From contig JAYELL010000002.1 of NCBI GenBank assembly GCA_034717495.1, positions 52,751 through 116,750 of the forward strand: a DNA stretch of 64,000 nucleotides. Direction: 5' to 3'. The notes beneath the pieces were generated by a model that did no database searches, was not told the DNA's origin, and was given only the letters and a program-made list of their open reading frames with translations. Positions 61,656 through 64,000 of the stretch are shown piece by piece. Each line of letters begins with the position of its first letter. The stretch's first letter is position 1. The DNA comes from Chloroflexota bacterium (GTDB lineage Bacteria > Chloroflexota > Anaerolineae > JAAEKA01). Position numbers and translations under genes: made by a program.

Positions 61656-62558
61656 ATGCACCTCATCACCTTCCAACACGAAAATCGACCCCAGCTGGGC
61701 ATCCTGCAAGACGATCATATTCTTCCGGTTGAAACAGGCCTCAAACGCCTGCTGCCTAACAACCAGGACTCGCTGCCTTCATCCATGATCGGCCTGCTTG
61801 AGATGGGGGAGGAAGGGCTTGGGCTGCTGAAAGAACTACAGCGCACCTTTGAGAAAATACCCGACGACGGACGCGCCGACCTGGTTCTTGCCCTGGGCCA
61901 GGTGACCCTTCGACCACCGGTCCTGGATCCCGAGAAGGTAATCTGCCTCGGGCTGAACTACCTGGCCCACGCTGCCGAAAAGAACCATACACCACCCGAA
62001 TATCCCATGTTGTTTCACAAGACCGCTGGCTCATTGCTGGGTGCTGGTGGTGATATTGTTATTCCCCCGATCACGGAACAGGTAGACTACGAGGGCGAAT
62101 TGGCGATCATCATTGGCCGGACCTGCAAAGCCGTCTCACAGGAATCGGCAATCCATTACGTAGCAGGATACACCGTGGCCAACGATGTCAGCGCCAGAGA
62201 CCTGCAATATCGAACGAAACAATTCACTTCCGGCAAGATGCTGGACACCTTCTGCCCGCTGGGGCCAGCCCTTGTGACACGCGATGAAATCCCCAATCCC
62301 AATGGCCTGTCGATTCGCACCACACTTAACGGCCAGATCATGCAGGATGACAATACCGGCCAGATGATCTTCGATGTGCCCTTAATCGTCAGCTACATCT
62401 CGCAGATTGCCACCCTGCGACCTGGAGATGTGATTCTGACCGGCACGCCGCAAGGCGTCGGCTTTGCCCGCGACCCCCAGGTTTTCCTGCAGGCGGGCGA
62501 CGAGATCACTGTCGAGATCGAGGGGCTGGGCAGGCTGACAAACAGGGTCGTCAAATAG
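61656..62558 (+). CDS. Fumarylacetoacetate hydrolase family protein
   Basis: 300 residues. The catalytic C-terminal domain shows VICLGLNYLAHAAE (catalytic His), DYEGELAIIIGR (metal Glu/Asp), YTVANDVSARDLQ, GKMLDTFCPLGP and GDVILTGTPQGVG. Members act as acylpyruvase, 2-hydroxyhepta-diene-dioate isomerase or oxaloacetate decarboxylase; sequence alone does not decide. ATG 61656 has GGAG upstream. A CoA-transferase follows after 12 bases, hinting at degradation of a dicarboxylate or aromatic ring-derived acid. Confidence 0.88.
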   Translation: MHLITFQHENRPQLGILQDDHILPVETGLKRLLPNNQDSLPSSMIGLLEMGEEGLGLLKELQRTFEKIPDDGRADLVLALGQVTLRPPVLDPEKVICLGLNYLAHAAEKNHTPPEYPMLFHKTAGSLLGAGGDIVIPPITEQVDYEGELAIIIGRTCKAVSQESAIHYVAGYTVANDVSARDLQYRTKQFTSGKMLDTFCPLGPALVTRDEIPNPNGLSIRTTLNGQIMQDDNTGQMIFDVPLIVSYISQIATLRPGDVILTGTPQGVGFARDPQVFLQAGDEITVEIEGLGRLTNRVVK

Positions 62559-62570
62559 AAAGGTATTCTT

Positions 62571-63929
62571 ATGAAAACGGTACCCCAACTCTCCGTCGAA
62601 CAAGCCGCTGCCATGATCCCCGATGGCGCGGTCATCATGGCCGGCGGTTTCGGCATGACCGGCAACCCGGTTCATTTGTTCCATGCCCTGGCAGAAAAAA
62701 ACGTCGCTAACCTGACTCTGATCTCAAACAATGTTGGAGAGCCTGGATTGGGTGGCGGGCGACTGTTGCGAAACGGTCAACTGAAGAAGGCCATCGGATC
62801 GTTCTTCACCTCCAACCGTGAAGCTGTCGAGGCGGCCCAGCGCAAGGAGCTGGAGGTAGTACTGATTCCCCAGGGTTCCCTGGCGGAAGCAATCAGGGCG
62901 GGAGGTGCCGGTATAGGCGGGTTCTACACGCCTGCCGCAGCTGGCACGCCGCTCGCCGCTGGGCAGGAAACAAAGACCATCGATGGCCAGGAATTCCTCT
63001 TCGTACCGGCGCTGAGAGCGGATGTCGCGCTGCTACGCGCCTTCCGGGCCGACACGGCGGGAAATCTGGTCTATCGCCGCACCGAAAGAAACTTCAATCC
63101 ATTGATGGCAACAGCAGCAGATCTGGTCATCGCCGAGGTCGAGGAGATCGTGCCGGTTGGCGCCATTCCACCCGACGCCGTTCACACACCAGGAAGCTAC
63201 GTCGACTTCATCGTCCACGCCCACACTTCGCTGGAAGACCTGGGCAGTTCCGCCTCTATCGCTGCCAGCGGTAAAAAAGTCAGTGAAAAACGGATGAACA
63301 TCGCCAGGCGCGCGCTGGAAGAATTGAATCGGGGAGATGTGGTGAACCTGGGTGTTGGAATCCCCACCCTGGTGGCTGATCTGATCACCCCGGAGGATGG
63401 CATTATCCTGCACACCGAAAACGGCATGCTTGGGGTGGGACCGGCGCCGCAGACCGGGGGCGCCCTCGACTATCCTGTTAACGCGGGCAAACAACCGGTA
63501 ACAGCACTGCCAGGCAGCAGTTATTTTGACAGTGCCGCATCCTTCGCCATGATCCGCGGTGGCCACGTCGATGCCGCGATTATGGGCGGACTGCAAGTGG
63601 ATGAGCAGGGCAATCTGGCCAACTGGGCGGTGCCCGGAAAACCCTTGCTGGGCGTGGGCGGCGCCATGGACCTGGCCACCGGGGCCAGGCGCCTTCTCAT
63701 CACTATGACACACACCGACCGACAGGGAAACTCCAAGCTCGTGTCCAAGGCCACTTTACCGCTAACCGCACGCAACGCGGTAGATGTGCTTATCACCGAT
63801 CTGGCCGTCTTTCGTTTCGTCGACGGCGAGCTGGTATTGACGGAGTTGATGCCAGGCGCCACCCTGGACGACGTTCGGGCAAACACGTCGGCCACCTTCG
63901 TGGAGGCGGTATCGGGGTTGCCGGAGTAG
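62571..63929 (+). CDS. 3-oxoacid CoA-transferase, fused A and B subunits
   Basis: 452 residues. Residues ~1-220 are the A subunit ([31 protein letters not shown]). Residues ~235-452 are the B subunit ([13 protein letters not shown], and [11 protein letters not shown] with the catalytic Glu). It would transfer CoA between succinyl-CoA/acetyl-CoA and 3-oxoacids such as acetoacetate. The single-chain form resembles mammalian SCOT. It forms an operon with the FAH-family gene upstream. Confidence 0.9.
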   Translation: MKTVPQLSVEQAAAMIPDGAVIMAGGFGMTGNPVHLFHALAEKNVANLTLISNNVGEPGLGGGRLLRNGQLKKAIGSFFTSNREAVEAAQRKELEVVLIPQGSLAEAIRAGGAGIGGFYTPAAAGTPLAAGQETKTIDGQEFLFVPALRADVALLRAFRADTAGNLVYRRTERNFNPLMATAADLVIAEVEEIVPVGAIPPDAVHTPGSYVDFIVHAHTSLEDLGSSASIAASGKKVSEKRMNIARRALEELNRGDVVNLGVGIPTLVADLITPEDGIILHTENGMLGVGPAPQTGGALDYPVNAGKQPVTALPGSSYFDSAASFAMIRGGHVDAAIMGGLQVDEQGNLANWAVPGKPLLGVGGAMDLATGARRLLITMTHTDRQGNSKLVSKATLPLTARNAVDVLITDLAVFRFVDGELVLTELMPGATLDDVRANTSATFVEAVSGLPE

Positions 63930-63942
63930 GCGGCGGCTTTGC

Positions 63943-64000
63943 GACACGGCGAGGGGGGATGCGGAGACACGGCGAGGGGGGATGCGGAGACACGGAGAGG
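63943..64000. repeat. 23-bp tandem repeat at the window edge
   Basis: A 23-base unit beginning GACACGGCGAGGGGGGATGC occurs at 63943-63965 and 63966-63988, and a third, diverging copy begins at 63989 and runs off the window. It directly follows the CoA-transferase gene. Confidence 0.85.

Overview
The window reads as a chromosomal segment of a GC-rich bacterium, most likely a member of the Chloroflexota (Anaerolineae/Caldilineae-like). This assignment is inferred from gene content and style: long secreted proteins with TPT-type linkers, a C-terminal LYLPIILK-type tail, HydBGDA-type [NiFe] hydrogenase, YgeY-like M20 hydrolase, CarD, PIN-TRAM and many heptad- or oligo-repeat intergenic segments. 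I found no rRNA, tRNA or CRISPR array.

Layout. 1-2.6 kb: the 3' part of an oligopeptide-type ABC substrate-binding protein, a strong terminator and an M20 peptidase. 2.7-5.8 kb: a compact integron. An integron integrase (minus strand, with the IntI-specific insert) is divergent from an AT-rich cassette array of at least three genes (HEAT-like protein, 3-TM small protein, GYD-domain protein broken by one base in a T9 run). Two attC-like sites with mirrored R and L boxes and the characteristic extrahelical base separate the cassettes. 6-9.2 kb: a beta-lactamase-like lipoprotein with a multi-TM tail and a calcineurin-like phosphatase. 9.5-14.9 kb: a promoter, a lone cNMP-binding protein, hydB-hydG-hydD-hydA and a hydrogenase maturation protease, ending at a terminator. 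15-18.7 kb: a 1-Cys peroxiredoxin with a small winged-helix protein, then ClpB, whose leader carries an exact 20-bp direct repeat. 19.2-21.2 kb: phosphonate-type ABC transporter phnC-phnE, with an unusual extracytoplasmic insert in PhnE and no phnD here. 21.3-26.2 kb: xerD, purine nucleoside phosphorylase, a membrane protein with a TP-rich linker and a zinc metallopeptidase. 26.2-30.2 kb: dnaE.

30.6-37.3 kb holds three secreted giants: a CBM9-like/YCF48-like/DUF11 protein, a YadA-head-like repeat protein closed by an S74-type intramolecular chaperone, and a repeat protein with a dockerin-like calcium motif. A relative of the last lies at 59.9-61.5 kb. 37.4-44.5 kb is a minus-strand housekeeping run (PIN-TRAM, cysS, rlmB, glyA, plsY, pabBC fusion). 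44.8-46.1 kb is infC-rpmI-rplT with a good promoter and a terminator. 46.4-52.7 kb starts with a large membrane-anchored exoprotein, then a FemAB/CelD-like acetyltransferase, a GT4 glycosyltransferase and a polyprenyl-phosphate sugar transferase, together an exopolysaccharide-type group. 52.8-56.3 kb carries a YgeY-like hydrolase, a membrane glycosyltransferase and a methyltransferase. 56.5-58.6 kb carries DksA/TraR-like and CarD-like regulators and a tyrosine recombinase that lacks its catalytic histidines. 59-63.9 kb carries an SH3b lipoprotein, the third repeat exoprotein, an FAH-family hydrolase and a fused 3-oxoacid CoA-transferase.

The most noteworthy system is the small integron with unusual cassettes. 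Second is the family of secreted repeat proteins sharing a single dockerin-like motif, one of them with a phage-tail-like autoprocessing end.
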